37,180 nt of DNA, taken from contig JAAYTX010000190.1 in NCBI GenBank assembly GCA_012523635.1, forward strand, positions 1 to 37,180. The letters are read 5' to 3'. The position numbers were made by a program, and so were the translations under genes. Shown piece by piece: positions 1-8,769 of this stretch (positions are counted from its first letter, which is position 1; each line of letters begins with the position of its first letter). The notes beneath the pieces are model-generated. The model was not told the origin of the DNA. It worked only from the letters and a program-made list of their open reading frames with translations, and searched no databases. The DNA is from Elusimicrobiota bacterium (GTDB lineage: Bacteria > Elusimicrobiota > Elusimicrobia > Elusimicrobiales > Elusimicrobiaceae).

Positions 1-1734
1 GCCTTCCTTCTGCTTCTCCAGCAGCTTGCGCTTGCGCGTTATGTCGCCGCCGTAGCATTTGGCCAGCACGTCCTTTCTTATGGCCGGGATAGTCTCGCGC
101 GCTATGATTTTGCCGTGCACGCGCGCCTGCACCGCTATCTCAAAGTACTGGCGCGGTATCAGTTCCTTAAGCTTCTCGCACAGAAGCCTGCCCTGCACCT
201 GCGCTTTCTCCTTGTGTATCACCACCGACAACGCGTCCACCGGGCTTGCGTGCAGCAGTATTTCCATCACCACCACATCGGAAGAACGGTATCCCACCAT
301 CTCGTAATCGAAAGAAGCATAGCCTTTTGAAACGGATTTCAGCTTGTCGTAGAAATCCAGCACTATCTCGGCAAGCGGGACCTCGTACTCGATTATGACG
401 CGCTGGTTGCCCATATGTTCAAGGGCCATATAGGTGCCGCGCTTTTCCTTCAGCAGCACCATTATCCCGTCCATATACGCTATCGGCGTCACTATCGTGA
501 CGCGCACATACGGTTCCTGCACATCCTCTATGTCTCCGTAATGCGGGAAATTGGCCGGGTTGTCCAGCAGGCGGTATCCTTCATAGCCGCCCTGATGGTG
601 CACGGATTTTCTGGCCTTCACGTTATACACCACATTGGGGCTGGTCACTATTAGCGAAAGGTTGAACTCGCGTTCAAGGCGCTCCTTGACTATTTCCATG
701 TGCAGAAGGCCCATGAAACCAAGACGGAAGCCGAACCCCAGCGCCTTGGAGGTTTCCGCCTGATAATTTATCGACGAATCGGAAAGATGCAGTTTTTCTA
801 TGGCCGTGCGAAGAGAATTGTAATCGGCGGGGTTGATCGGGAACATACTGGCGAACACTACCGGCTTGGCTTCCTTATAACCGGGCAGCGGCTTGGCCAA
901 CGGGCGTTCCGCGTCCATAACGGTATCGCCCATGCTGACTGAATGTATATCCTTTATGCCCGCGACAAGATAGCCCACTTCCCCGGACTTCAGGCTGTCC
1001 AGCTTCTTCAGCTCAGGCCCCATGCAGCCCACTTCCTCTACTTTGGCCTGAAAACCTGACGAGAACAGTTTTACATGCATGCCCTGGCGGATTTCGCCTT
1101 CCACCACGCGGATGTAAAGCACCACGCCGCGGAAGCTGTCGTAATAGGAATCGAAAATGAGGGCGGCAAGCGGATTATCTTTGCTTCCCGCCGGCGGCGG
1201 AATGTCGCGCACTATGCGTTCCAACAAGGATTGCAGCCCAAGGCCGGTTTTGGCGCTGACGCGCTCCGCCGCGATGGGGGACTTAAGCAGGTCCCAAAGC
1301 TGCTCTTCTGAAGAATCTGCGTCGGACTGGGAAAGGTCCACCTTGTTTATTACGGGTATGACTGCCAGCCCAAGCGTCTTGGCCAGGTGCGCGTGCGCCA
1401 CAGTCTGCGCTTCGACGCCCTGAGATGCGTCCACCAAAAGCAGCACCCCTTCGCAGGCGCGAAGCGAACGCGCTACTTCATAGGAAAAATCCACGTGCCC
1501 GGGGGTGTCGATAAGATTGAGCTGGCAGTCCTCGCCGGAGGCGTCCTTATACGACATGCGCACGGCCTTGGCCTTTATGGTGATGCCGCGCTCCCTTTCC
1601 AGGTCCATCTTGTCCAGAATCTGCTCCTTCATCATCCGGCGCGGAATGGTGCCGGTGGTTTCAAGCAGCCTGTCGGCAAGCGTGGACTTGCCGTGGTCTA
1701 TATGGGCTATTATGGAAAAATTACGCGTTTTCAT
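1..1734 (-). CDS. lepA: Translation elongation factor 4 (LepA), C-terminus cut by the window edge
   Basis: Minus-strand translation begins MKTRNFSIIAHIDHGKSTLADRLLETTG with LIDTPGHVDFSYEV and NKVDL GTPase motifs; the frame stays open to position 1. Not in the ORF track because it has no stop in the window. Confidence 0.95.
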   Translation of the reverse strand, partial: MKTRNFSIIAHIDHGKSTLADRLLETTGTIPRRMMKEQILDKMDLERERGITIKAKAVRMSYKDASGEDCQLNLIDTPGHVDFSYEVARSLRACEGVLLLVDASQGVEAQTVAHAHLAKTLGLAVIPVINKVDLSQSDADSSEEQLWDLLKSPIAAERVSAKTGLGLQSLLERIVRDIPPPAGSKDNPLAALIFDSYYDSFRGVVLYIRVVEGEIRQGMHVKLFSSGFQAKVEEVGCMGPELKKLDSLKSGEVGYLVAGIKDIHSVSMGDTVMDAERPLAKPLPGYKEAKPVVFASMFPINPADYNSLRTAIEKLHLSDSSINYQAETSKALGFGFRLGFMGLLHMEIVKERLEREFNLSLIVTSPNVVYNVKARKSVHHQGGYEGYRLLDNPANFPHYGDIEDVQEPYVRVTIVTPIAYMDGIMVLLKEKRGTYMALEHMGNQRVIIEYEVPLAEIVLDFYDKLKSVSKGYASFDYEMVGYRSSDVVVMEILLHASPVDALSVVIHKEKAQVQGRLLCEKLKELIPRQYFEIAVQARVHGKIIARETIPAIRKDVLAKCYGGDITRKRKLLEKQKEG

Positions 1735-3454
1735 CGGCCTGTGCGGAAGCTACCAGCTTGTGGACTTCCTCGCAGGTCGGCAGCATAAGCGCCGTCTGTG
1801 ACAAGAGCGAGGATTTGGCGAAGCTCACCGACCTCACGGTGTGCTTCACGCGCAGAAAAAGGCGCGGCGTGACCGACAGCGTGTCCAGGCCCATGCCCGC
1901 CAGCAGCGGCGTAGTCCTGTAGTCGGAAGCCATCTCCCCGCAGAGGCTCACTTTCTTGCCCTTCTTGTGAGTGGCCTGCACGATAAGCTGCAAAAGGCGC
2001 AGTACCGCCGGATGCAGGGAGTCGTATATATGCGCGACATGCTGGTTGATGCGGTCCACCGCCAGCAGGTATTGAATCATGTCGTTTGTGCCTATCGAAA
2101 CGAAATCCGCTTCTGACAGCAGCGTGTCCAGCGTGAGGGCGGCGGCTGGAATTTCCACCATTATGCCCAGTTCAGGCGGGCGGCCCAGCTTGATTTTCTC
2201 CTGGGTCAGCTCCGCGGCCGACTCTTCAAGCACCTGCCGCACACCCAGTATCTCGGAAAGCGAGGTGACCATGGGTATCATTATTTTCAGGTCGCCGTGC
2301 GCGGTTGCGCGCAGGAGCGCGCGCAGTTGGGTTTTGAGCAGGTCCGGATACCGTAACAGAAGGCGTATGCCGCGCAAACCCAGGAACGGGTTGGCTTCTT
2401 TCCCGCTTGAGTCAAATCCCAGGTCGGCCAGCTTGTCGCCGCCAAGGTCGGCCAGGCGTATGGTAAGCGGAAGGCCCGGGAAAGTCTTGAGCAGGCGCTG
2501 GTAGAGGTGGTACTGCTCCTCCTCAGCGGGCGGCTGCTTGCGGTTCATGTAAAGAGATTCGGTGCGCACCAGCCCGGCGCCGTCGGGCTTCAGCGCGGCG
2601 AAAGGCGCGGGATCTTCGGTAATGTCAAGATTGAGCTGCACGGACACCACGCGTCCGTCGCGGGTGACGCTGGGCAGGTCCTTCACTTTTTCAAGGAATT
2701 TCTCGGCCTGGCGCATCTGCCGCTGTAGCTTCTGGTACTTGTCCAGCGCCTCTGAACCCGGGTTGGCTATCACCAGACCCTGCTCTCCGTCCACAATCAT
2801 CAGCTCGCCGTTCTTGACCTGCTTGGTGATGTCGGAGAGCCCGACCACCGCCGGCAGTTCCATGCTCTGCGCCAGCAGGGCGGTGTGGCTTGTCTTGCCG
2901 CCGATGTCGGTGCAGAAGCCCGCGATATGGGCCTCGCGCATGTGAAGCGTGTCAGACGGGTAAAGATTGTGCGCCACCACTATGGCGGGCTCGCTGCCCT
3001 GCACCAGCTTTTTGCGCTCCTGGCGCGTAAGGTGACGCAGCAGGCGCTTGCCCACATCGAACAGGTCGTGGCGGCGGTCGCGGAAGAATTCGTCGTCTAT
3101 CTTCTCGAAATTTTTATTGACGCGTTCCAAGGTCTCGGAAAGGGCAAACTCCGCGTTCAGCAGCTTGTCGGTTATCAGGCGCGCCACTTCCTGCGTGATG
3201 AGGGGGTCTTTCAGAATAAGGCGGTGAGCCTCTATCAGGCGGGCATGCTGCTTGCCCAGCATGTGCAGCACCTTGGCTTCGGTGGCGTCCAGGTCGGACA
3301 GCGTCATCTTGACCGCGTCCTTGAAACGCTTAACCTCGGACTTAACGCTGTCCCGCTGTATCTGCCTGTGCTCGACCGTGACCTCGTCCTCGAAAAGGTA
3401 GGCCTTGCCTATGGCGATGCCGGGACTGGCGGGGATGCCCTTTATAATCAGCAT
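1721..3454 (-). CDS. ptsI: PTS enzyme I (phosphoenolpyruvate-protein phosphotransferase)
   Basis: 577 aa; GGKTSHTALLAQSMELPAVVG phospho-His region and a C-terminal PEP-binding TIM barrel (GLRGIRLLL, GIMVEIPAA, VSIGTNDMIQYLLAVDR, SLCGEMAS). Confidence 0.96.
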   Translation of the reverse strand: MLIIKGIPASPGIAIGKAYLFEDEVTVEHRQIQRDSVKSEVKRFKDAVKMTLSDLDATEAKVLHMLGKQHARLIEAHRLILKDPLITQEVARLITDKLLNAEFALSETLERVNKNFEKIDDEFFRDRRHDLFDVGKRLLRHLTRQERKKLVQGSEPAIVVAHNLYPSDTLHMREAHIAGFCTDIGGKTSHTALLAQSMELPAVVGLSDITKQVKNGELMIVDGEQGLVIANPGSEALDKYQKLQRQMRQAEKFLEKVKDLPSVTRDGRVVSVQLNLDITEDPAPFAALKPDGAGLVRTESLYMNRKQPPAEEEQYHLYQRLLKTFPGLPLTIRLADLGGDKLADLGFDSSGKEANPFLGLRGIRLLLRYPDLLKTQLRALLRATAHGDLKIMIPMVTSLSEILGVRQVLEESAAELTQEKIKLGRPPELGIMVEIPAAALTLDTLLSEADFVSIGTNDMIQYLLAVDRINQHVAHIYDSLHPAVLRLLQLIVQATHKKGKKVSLCGEMASDYRTTPLLAGMGLDTLSVTPRLFLRVKHTVRSVSFAKSSLLSQTALMLPTCEEVHKLVASAQADENA

Positions 3455-3458
3455 AAAA

Positions 3459-3725
3459 TCATTCTTCGTTGAACTTGTTGTCGAACAGCTTCTTCAGCGC
3501 CTCCAGCGCCTGAGATTCGTCCTTGCCCTTTATCACCAGGCACAGCGAGCTGCCGTGTTCGGCCGCCAGCATCATCATGCCCATCACGCTTTTGCCGTTT
3601 ACTTCGACGCCGTCCTTGGACACCATGATGCTGGATTCGAATCTGGCCGCTTCCTGCACGAACATCGCGGCGGGCCTGGCATGCAGCCCCAATTTATTTT
3701 GTATCGTCAATTCAGTTTTTATCAC
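3459..3725 (-). CDS. ptsH: Phosphocarrier protein HPr, GTG start
   Basis: 88 aa: (V/M)IKTELTIQNKLGLHARPAAMFVQEAARF...VNGKSVMGMMMLAAEHGS. His-15 context GLHARPAA and Ser-46 context GKSVMG are both present. The longer 3459..4031 ORF is an upstream extension through EIID in another frame. Confidence 0.93.
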   Translation of the reverse strand: MIKTELTIQNKLGLHARPAAMFVQEAARFESSIMVSKDGVEVNGKSVMGMMMLAAEHGSSLCLVIKGKDESQALEALKKLFDNKFNEE

Positions 3726-3742
3726 CGTATAAGCCCGCCTGC

Positions 3743-4588
3743 CTAGAATATTATGAAAGCGGCAGTGAATAACGCCATCATCACCATATAACCCGTGAGC
3801 GACGTGCCGCCGAAACGCTTGCACAGGAATGCGGCGACCGCAGAAAAAAGCACCACCACTATGCTGTGCAGACCGTAGTCCGGGTCGCCTCTGAAAAGAA
3901 AGCGGCCGGTAAAAAACGAAAGCACCAGGACAAACAGCGCCGCAGAAAGAAGAAAACCGGTGAAGCGTGCTTTTCTTATCAGCGAGTGCCAGTCCAGAAA
4001 ATCTATGCCGCAGCTTCTGCTTCCCTGGCATTCATACCCGTGGGAAAGGCCGCGCCAGCGCAGCCAGACAGCCGGAATGTTGTAAAGCATAAACCCGGCC
4101 AGCAAAGCCGCGGCCAGCAGCCACAGGTTCCAGTGCGAAACATGGGCCGGGGCCGAATACTCGCTCACCGTAAACACGTTCTTCAGCAGGGCCGGGCCCA
4201 GCAGCACCAGAGTCAGCAGCAGCGACAGCGGCCGCAGCAGGCCCCAGAAAAGCCTGTCCCCTATGGCGGCCACGGCCGAGGCCATGGCGCTTTTGGTGTT
4301 TCTTATATCCTCTTCATGCGCCGCCTTCTCCTGTTCCGGGGCGGCCGCCATCAGTTCCTCGGCGCGCGCGGCCATGCCCAGCACCAGCCCGGCCATGAAA
4401 GGCTGCGTGTTGAACAGTTCCAGATGCCGCCCTACGGCGCGGCGCAGTTCCGGCCCGTCGCCGTAAGTTTCCTTCAGCGAGGGCAAAAGAGAATAAGCGA
4501 ATCCTATGTTCTGCATCCTTTCGTAATTCCACGCGCCCTGTATAAGAAAAGAGCGCCAAAAAATCCTTCTTTTGCAGGCGTCAAGCAT
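3743..4588 (-). CDS. PTS mannose/fructose/sorbose family EIID component
   Basis: MLDACKRRIFWRSFLIQGAWNYERMQNIGFAYSLLP...LFNTQPFMAGLVLG is typical of EIID; C-terminal hydrophobic segments. Start chosen at the internal Met because it overlaps the EIIC stop. Confidence 0.88.
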   Translation of the reverse strand: MLDACKRRIFWRSFLIQGAWNYERMQNIGFAYSLLPSLKETYGDGPELRRAVGRHLELFNTQPFMAGLVLGMAARAEELMAAAPEQEKAAHEEDIRNTKSAMASAVAAIGDRLFWGLLRPLSLLLTLVLLGPALLKNVFTVSEYSAPAHVSHWNLWLLAAALLAGFMLYNIPAVWLRWRGLSHGYECQGSRSCGIDFLDWHSLIRKARFTGFLLSAALFVLVLSFFTGRFLFRGDPDYGLHSIVVVLFSAVAAFLCKRFGGTSLTGYMVMMALFTAAFIIF

Positions 4589-5216
4589 GGGCCGCCGCCT
4601 TGGCCTTGGCATACAGCGTAAAAACCAAAGAGGCCATACCTATCCACGGAACCGCGAAGTACCCCAAATCCACGGCGTTGCGCAGTTCTTCCGACAGCCT
4701 GGGCCACGCATAGGCCCCGGCCAATGACAACGCCTGCACAGCCAGCCAGATAAAGACAAAGCCCGCGCCGAACTGCAGGGCTATACTCTTGAACATCCAC
4801 GCATTTACCGCGCCTGCGTCATCCTGCACATCCTTTTCAACCGACCGGTTCCAGGCATTGCGCCAGGTCCTGAGCCTGGACTCCATATGGGAGTAACCCT
4901 TTCCGATGATTATCCCCAGCAAAAATGAAAACGACACCGGCAGCATGCACAGATAGGCCAGAATGAAAGCGCTGGCCGCGCACACCCCGCCGCTTGGCGG
5001 CACGTAACCGCCGACAGGAAGCTGGTCCAGAAGAAGAAACTCGGTCCAGATTCCGAACTGAACCCCTGTCTTCACGTCTCCGCAAATCAACCCAAGCAAC
5101 GTGCCCACCACCAGCGGCCTGGACAGCAGAAACTGCCCCGCGTACACGGCGTCCAGTTCAAGGAACGAGGCCAGCGCGCACAGGCCTGTAAGTGAAAGAA
5201 AAAGCCCGGCCTCCAC
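4581..5216 (-). CDS. PTS mannose/sorbose family EIIC component (short, 211 aa), GTG start
   Basis: Polytopic; DAVYAGQFLLSRPLVVGTLLGLICGDVKTGVQFGIWTEFLLLDQLPVGGYVPPSGG matches the EIIC-Man signature region; lies between EIIB and EIID. Confidence 0.85.
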   Translation of the reverse strand: MEAGLFLSLTGLCALASFLELDAVYAGQFLLSRPLVVGTLLGLICGDVKTGVQFGIWTEFLLLDQLPVGGYVPPSGGVCAASAFILAYLCMLPVSFSFLLGIIIGKGYSHMESRLRTWRNAWNRSVEKDVQDDAGAVNAWMFKSIALQFGAGFVFIWLAVQALSLAGAYAWPRLSEELRNAVDLGYFAVPWIGMASLVFTLYAKAKAAAHA

Positions 5217-5701
5217 TAATGGCTCCTTTGTATCATTTCCAGCACGTCCACCATGTCGTCGGCCGGAACGCCGCGCCCTTCCAGGCGCACGCCCCTGGCA
5301 GCAATGCTCTTGAGGCTTTCTATATCGTCGCTGCTGAGAAAAATCGCCTTGCCCATCTGCGTCTTGCCGACCGAATAATGCATGCCGCCCACATTGACGC
5401 TCTGGAATTGCGCGCCGGATTCCAGCATCTGGGCAACTTCCGCGGGGCCGGGGGCCAGTATCATTATTTTCGCGCCGCCGGCCGCGTTGTCCTTCGCATA
5501 AAGGGCGGCTTCCCTGGGCGCCAACACCTTCAGCCCTATTTCGTCGGGCAAGGAAAGGCGCATAAGCGTCTTGCGCATCTCGTCCTTCATCGCGGAAGCG
5601 GAGGCGACCAGCACCTCCTCCACGTCCAGCTGGGGAATCCAGCCCTGCACCACCTGCCCGTGCACCAGCCTGTCGTCTATGCGGACCAGCACTATCGGCA
5701 T
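5216..5701 (-). CDS. PTS mannose/sorbose family EIIB component
   Basis: MPIVLVRIDDRLVHGQVVQGWIPQLDVEEVLVA: EIIB-Man phospho-His context RIDDRLVHGQV. Start at the internal Met, overlapping the EIIA stop as TGATG. Confidence 0.92.
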   Translation of the reverse strand: MPIVLVRIDDRLVHGQVVQGWIPQLDVEEVLVASASAMKDEMRKTLMRLSLPDEIGLKVLAPREAALYAKDNAAGGAKIMILAPGPAEVAQMLESGAQFQSVNVGGMHYSVGKTQMGKAIFLSSDDIESLKSIAARGVRLEGRGVPADDMVDVLEMIQRSH

Positions 5702-6120
5702 CAGGGCTTGCGCTCCGACGCCGCGAACAGGGCCTTGATGTCGCAGACGGACTTCTTGCCCTCGGCCAGTATCTTTTCCACCAACTGCTCGAAATTCATC
5801 TTGCTCCTGTAATTGAGCGCGCACAGCAGCATGCTAAGGTTGACGCCGCTTAACACCGCCGATCTGGGCAAGGTTTTAGCAGCCGGCATCGAAATCATCG
5901 TAGGCGTGCCGCCCAGCATGTCCGTCAGGAAAATCACGCCGTCCTCCGGCGGCTGGGACGCCGCCGCTGCCATCACCATTGAATGCGCCTTTTCAGCGGA
6001 GGTGCGGGGGGAAATCCCCACTATGGACACCCCTTCTTTCTGTGCGCCAAGAATCATTTCGGCGGCTTCAAGCAGATAGGCGCCGAATTCGCCGTGGGTG
6101 ACCAGTATGACATTCACCAT
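5701..6120 (-). CDS. PTS mannose-type EIIA component
   Basis: MVNVILVTHGEFGAYLLEAAEMILG...VIFLTDMLGGTPTMIS: EIIA-Man fold with the active-site His in THGEFG. Confidence 0.93.
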   Translation of the reverse strand: MVNVILVTHGEFGAYLLEAAEMILGAQKEGVSIVGISPRTSAEKAHSMVMAAAASQPPEDGVIFLTDMLGGTPTMISMPAAKTLPRSAVLSGVNLSMLLCALNYRSKMNFEQLVEKILAEGKKSVCDIKALFAASERKP

Positions 6121-6983
6121 TTCTTGCCCATGTCCCTGTGGTATTCGGCGACGCTCATCTTCATTTCGCGCAGCGCCACGGCCACCAGGTGCGTCATCAG
6201 CACGCTGCGGTGCCTGCCGCCCGTGCAGCCTATGGCTATGGTAAGCACGGACTTGCCTTCCTTGACGTAAAGAGGCAGCAGCATCCCGATAAGGTCCAGA
6301 AATTTTTTAAGAAATACGTCGGCCTGCGGGTCGCGCATGACATATTCGGCCACGGGCCTGTCCAGCCCGGTCTTGCCCTTGAGCGCCGGGACGTAATTGG
6401 GATTGGTCAGGAAACGCACGTCCATCACAAGGTCGGCGTCGGACGGCAGGCCATATTTGTAGCCGAAGGACAGAACGGAAATCTTCATCTCGCGCGACTT
6501 CTTCAGCTCCAGCATGCGCGAGAGCGCGTCCTTTAGTTCGCCCAGCGTCATGTTGCTGGTGTCTATCACCTTGTCGGCGCAGGCTTTGGCCGGGGCGAGT
6601 ATCTTCTGCTCCTGCTTAATGGCCGCGGAAAGGTTTGAGCTAAGCGGATGGCGATGCCTTGTTTCCGAAAAGCGCTGGGCCAGAGTGGCGTAGGCGGCGT
6701 CGAAAAATATCACGCGCACCTGCAGGCCCGATTTTGACAGCCGCGCCATCATCTCCGGGAAATTGCGCAGGGAGTTGCCCTCGCGTATGTCCACCCCCAG
6801 AGCGACGTTGTCCAAATCGTTTCTTTTTTTGAGCAAAGACACGAACTGCGGCATCAACGCCAGCGGCAGGTTGTCCACGCAGTAGAAGCCGAAGTCCTGG
6901 AAAATCTTTAGCGCCTGGCTTTTGCCGGCGCCGGACATGCCGGTCACTATGAACAGCAGCTGCCTGCGGGCGCGGGAATTCAT
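6114..6983 (-). CDS. rapZ: RNase adapter protein RapZ / YvcJ family P-loop NTPase
   Basis: FIVTGMSGAGKSQALKIFQDFGFYCVDNLPLALMPQF...FGYKYGLPSDADLVMDVRFLTNPNY...GCTGGRHRSVL are family-diagnostic. Confidence 0.96.
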   Translation of the reverse strand: MNSRARRQLLFIVTGMSGAGKSQALKIFQDFGFYCVDNLPLALMPQFVSLLKKRNDLDNVALGVDIREGNSLRNFPEMMARLSKSGLQVRVIFFDAAYATLAQRFSETRHRHPLSSNLSAAIKQEQKILAPAKACADKVIDTSNMTLGELKDALSRMLELKKSREMKISVLSFGYKYGLPSDADLVMDVRFLTNPNYVPALKGKTGLDRPVAEYVMRDPQADVFLKKFLDLIGMLLPLYVKEGKSVLTIAIGCTGGRHRSVLMTHLVAVALREMKMSVAEYHRDMGKKW

Positions 6984-7978
6984 AGCAGGTTGTTCCTTCC
7001 GGAGGCCTTCATCTTGTCGATGAGCCTGTTGTTGAATTCATTGGCCGCGAATATGCCCTGTGATTTGAGGCGCTGGTTAAGCGCCGCCACCTCTATCAGG
7101 ACGGCCAGGTTGCGGCCTGGCGTCACGGGTATGCACAGCGAGGGGATGGACACGCCCAGTATCTCCATGCACGCCTGCTCTAGGCCTGTCCTGTCGCAGG
7201 AGGACTTATCATTGACGCTCATCAGGCGCACGCCCATCTCTATGCGGGTGTGCTCCATTATGGCGCCCACTCCGAAAAGCAGTTCCACATCTATTATGCC
7301 CAGCCCGCGCACTTCCATGTAGTGCTTGAGCATGCTGGGGCAGCGCCCCCACAGCATATTGCCGCGCTTGCGCTGTATTTCCACTATATCGTCGGCCACC
7401 AGTATGTGGCCGCGCTTTACCAGCTCCAGCGCGCATTCGGACTTGCCGATGCCGGGGTCGCCCTGGATAAGGACGCCCAGGCCGTACACGTCCACCAGCA
7501 CCCCGTGTATGCGCGTGAGCAGCGCCAACTGCTCCTCCAGGAAAGCCGAAAGCTCGCCCACGAAATCCGCGGTGTCCAGTGCCGTCTCGAAAAGGGGCAC
7601 CTTGGCCTTGTTGCAGGCCTGCACCAGCACAAGCGGCGGCCGCAGTCCCGCCGTCACCACCACGCAGGGGGTGTCCGGCTGTGACAGCATCGCCACCAGA
7701 TTTTTAAGCAGTTCCGAACGCAGACGCGTGTTGGCGGATTCCTTTAGGCAGAAAGCGTGTTCGCCGCGGCCTATTATCTGGACGCGTTCGGAACGGTAGC
7801 TTTCAAGATGCCCGCTGAGAGCAAGCCCGGGGCGGTTCACCTCGCTTACGCGGATAAGCCGCCCAAGATGCTTGCCGCCGGCAGCCAGCTTCAGGCCGAA
7901 GGATTCCCCCTTGGCCTCAAGCAGCGTTTTGACCGCCAGCGACTTTCCGGCTACAGGCGCCGGGCTTTCGGAAACCAT
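6980..7978 (-). CDS. hprK: HPr kinase/phosphorylase
   Basis: HGVLVDVYGLGVLIQGDPGIGKSECALELVKRGHILVADDIVEI (Walker A and HprK signature); GLGIIDVELLFGVGA. ATGA overlap with rapZ. Confidence 0.96.
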   Translation of the reverse strand: MVSESPAPVAGKSLAVKTLLEAKGESFGLKLAAGGKHLGRLIRVSEVNRPGLALSGHLESYRSERVQIIGRGEHAFCLKESANTRLRSELLKNLVAMLSQPDTPCVVVTAGLRPPLVLVQACNKAKVPLFETALDTADFVGELSAFLEEQLALLTRIHGVLVDVYGLGVLIQGDPGIGKSECALELVKRGHILVADDIVEIQRKRGNMLWGRCPSMLKHYMEVRGLGIIDVELLFGVGAIMEHTRIEMGVRLMSVNDKSSCDRTGLEQACMEILGVSIPSLCIPVTPGRNLAVLIEVAALNQRLKSQGIFAANEFNNRLIDKMKASGRNNLL

Positions 7979-7981
7979 TTA

Positions 7982-8509
7982 TCAGCGCTTCACGGGCTGA
8001 AGGAGCCCGTAGGTGTTGTCCAGGCGCTTGAAGATAACCTGTATCTTGTTGCTTTCCTGGTCCATAAACATCCAGAAGTTGTAGCCCATGCGCTCCATCT
8101 CAAGGGCGGCGTCGTCGGCGGTCATAGGGGCGACGGGAACCTTCTTTATGACGGAGAAGCGGATCTCGCCCTGCGGGGGCAGGCTGTAGTCCTGTATCAC
8201 GGACGGCTCTTCATCGGCGACGCGATGGTCCTTCATCTTTTCCTTGTATTTGCGTATCTGCTTCTCGATTTTCTCGGCGCACATGTCTACCGACGAGTAC
8301 ATGTCCGTGGTCTTGGCCGATGCCTGGAAAGTCTGGCGCGCGGCGTGCAGGACTATTTCGGCGCCCTGCGACTTCTTTTCGACAGTCAGCACCACCTGCG
8401 CCCAGATAATATTGTCGAAATAATGCTGCAGTTTATCCATGCGCTCCTGTATGAAATCTTTGAGAGCTTTGGTTAGCTTCACATGCCTTGCCACTATATG
8501 AACAGTCAT
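7982..8509 (-). CDS. hpf: Ribosome hibernation-promoting factor, long form (HPF/RaiA family)
   Basis: MTVHIVARHVKLTKALKDFIQERMDKLQHYFDNI... with C-terminal dimerisation domain (VIKKVPVAPMTADDAALEMERMGYNFWMFMDQESNKIQVIFKRLDNTYGLL). A GGAGG RBS precedes ATG 8509. Confidence 0.94.
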   Translation of the reverse strand: MTVHIVARHVKLTKALKDFIQERMDKLQHYFDNIIWAQVVLTVEKKSQGAEIVLHAARQTFQASAKTTDMYSSVDMCAEKIEKQIRKYKEKMKDHRVADEEPSVIQDYSLPPQGEIRFSVIKKVPVAPMTADDAALEMERMGYNFWMFMDQESNKIQVIFKRLDNTYGLLQPVKR

Positions 8510-8549
8510 TTCTTGACCCTCCTGGGGTATGTTTTGAATATATATATAC

Positions 8550-8579
8550 ATTAAACCATTATGCCGCCGATATTGTCAA
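8550..8579 (-). promoter_or_regulatory. Putative sigma70-type promoter for hpf
   Basis: Minus strand TTGACA (8579-8574), 18 nt, TTTAAT (8555-8550). Confidence 0.5.
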
Positions 8580-8612
8580 TTTTACCGCGGCGACAGGCCA
8601 TTTTCAGGGATA

Positions 8613-8641
8613 TTGACTAAAATTTGAATAAATAGTAAGAT
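8613..8641 (+). promoter_or_regulatory. Putative sigma70-type promoter for dnaA
   Basis: TTGACT (8613-8618), 17 nt, TAAGAT (8636-8641). Confidence 0.5.
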
Positions 8642-8712
8642 TTTTGGTCCGAATGGTCTGTTTATGCCTATAATTGGAACAATACAGCACATAAAAACAC
8701 CCTGTAAAAAAA

Positions 8713-8728
8713 GTTATTGCAAAATAAC
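8713..8728. repeat. AT-rich stem-loop in the origin region
   Basis: GTTATT (8713-8718) GCAA AATAAC (8723-8728), flanked by A7 upstream and CTTTTT downstream. Confidence 0.45.
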
Positions 8729-8747
8729 AACTTTTTCATTATTAACT

Positions 8748-8756
8748 TTATCAACA
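8748..8756 (+). promoter_or_regulatory. DnaA-box-like 9-mer TTATCAACA
   Basis: One mismatch to TTATNCACA; exact copies also at 8759-8767(-) and 10216-10224(-). Confidence 0.65.
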
Positions 8757-8758
8757 AC

Positions 8759-8767
8759 TGTTGATAA
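8759..8767 (-). promoter_or_regulatory. DnaA-box-like 9-mer TTATCAACA (inverted)
   Basis: Forms a 9-bp-arm palindrome with 8748-8756, separated by 2 nt. Confidence 0.65.
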
Positions 8768-8769
8768 CC

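Noticed and set aside
3459-4031. 190-aa ORF as one protein
   Set aside because: Only the last 88 residues are HPr; the upstream part is an out-of-frame read through EIID. The true start is GTG at 3725.
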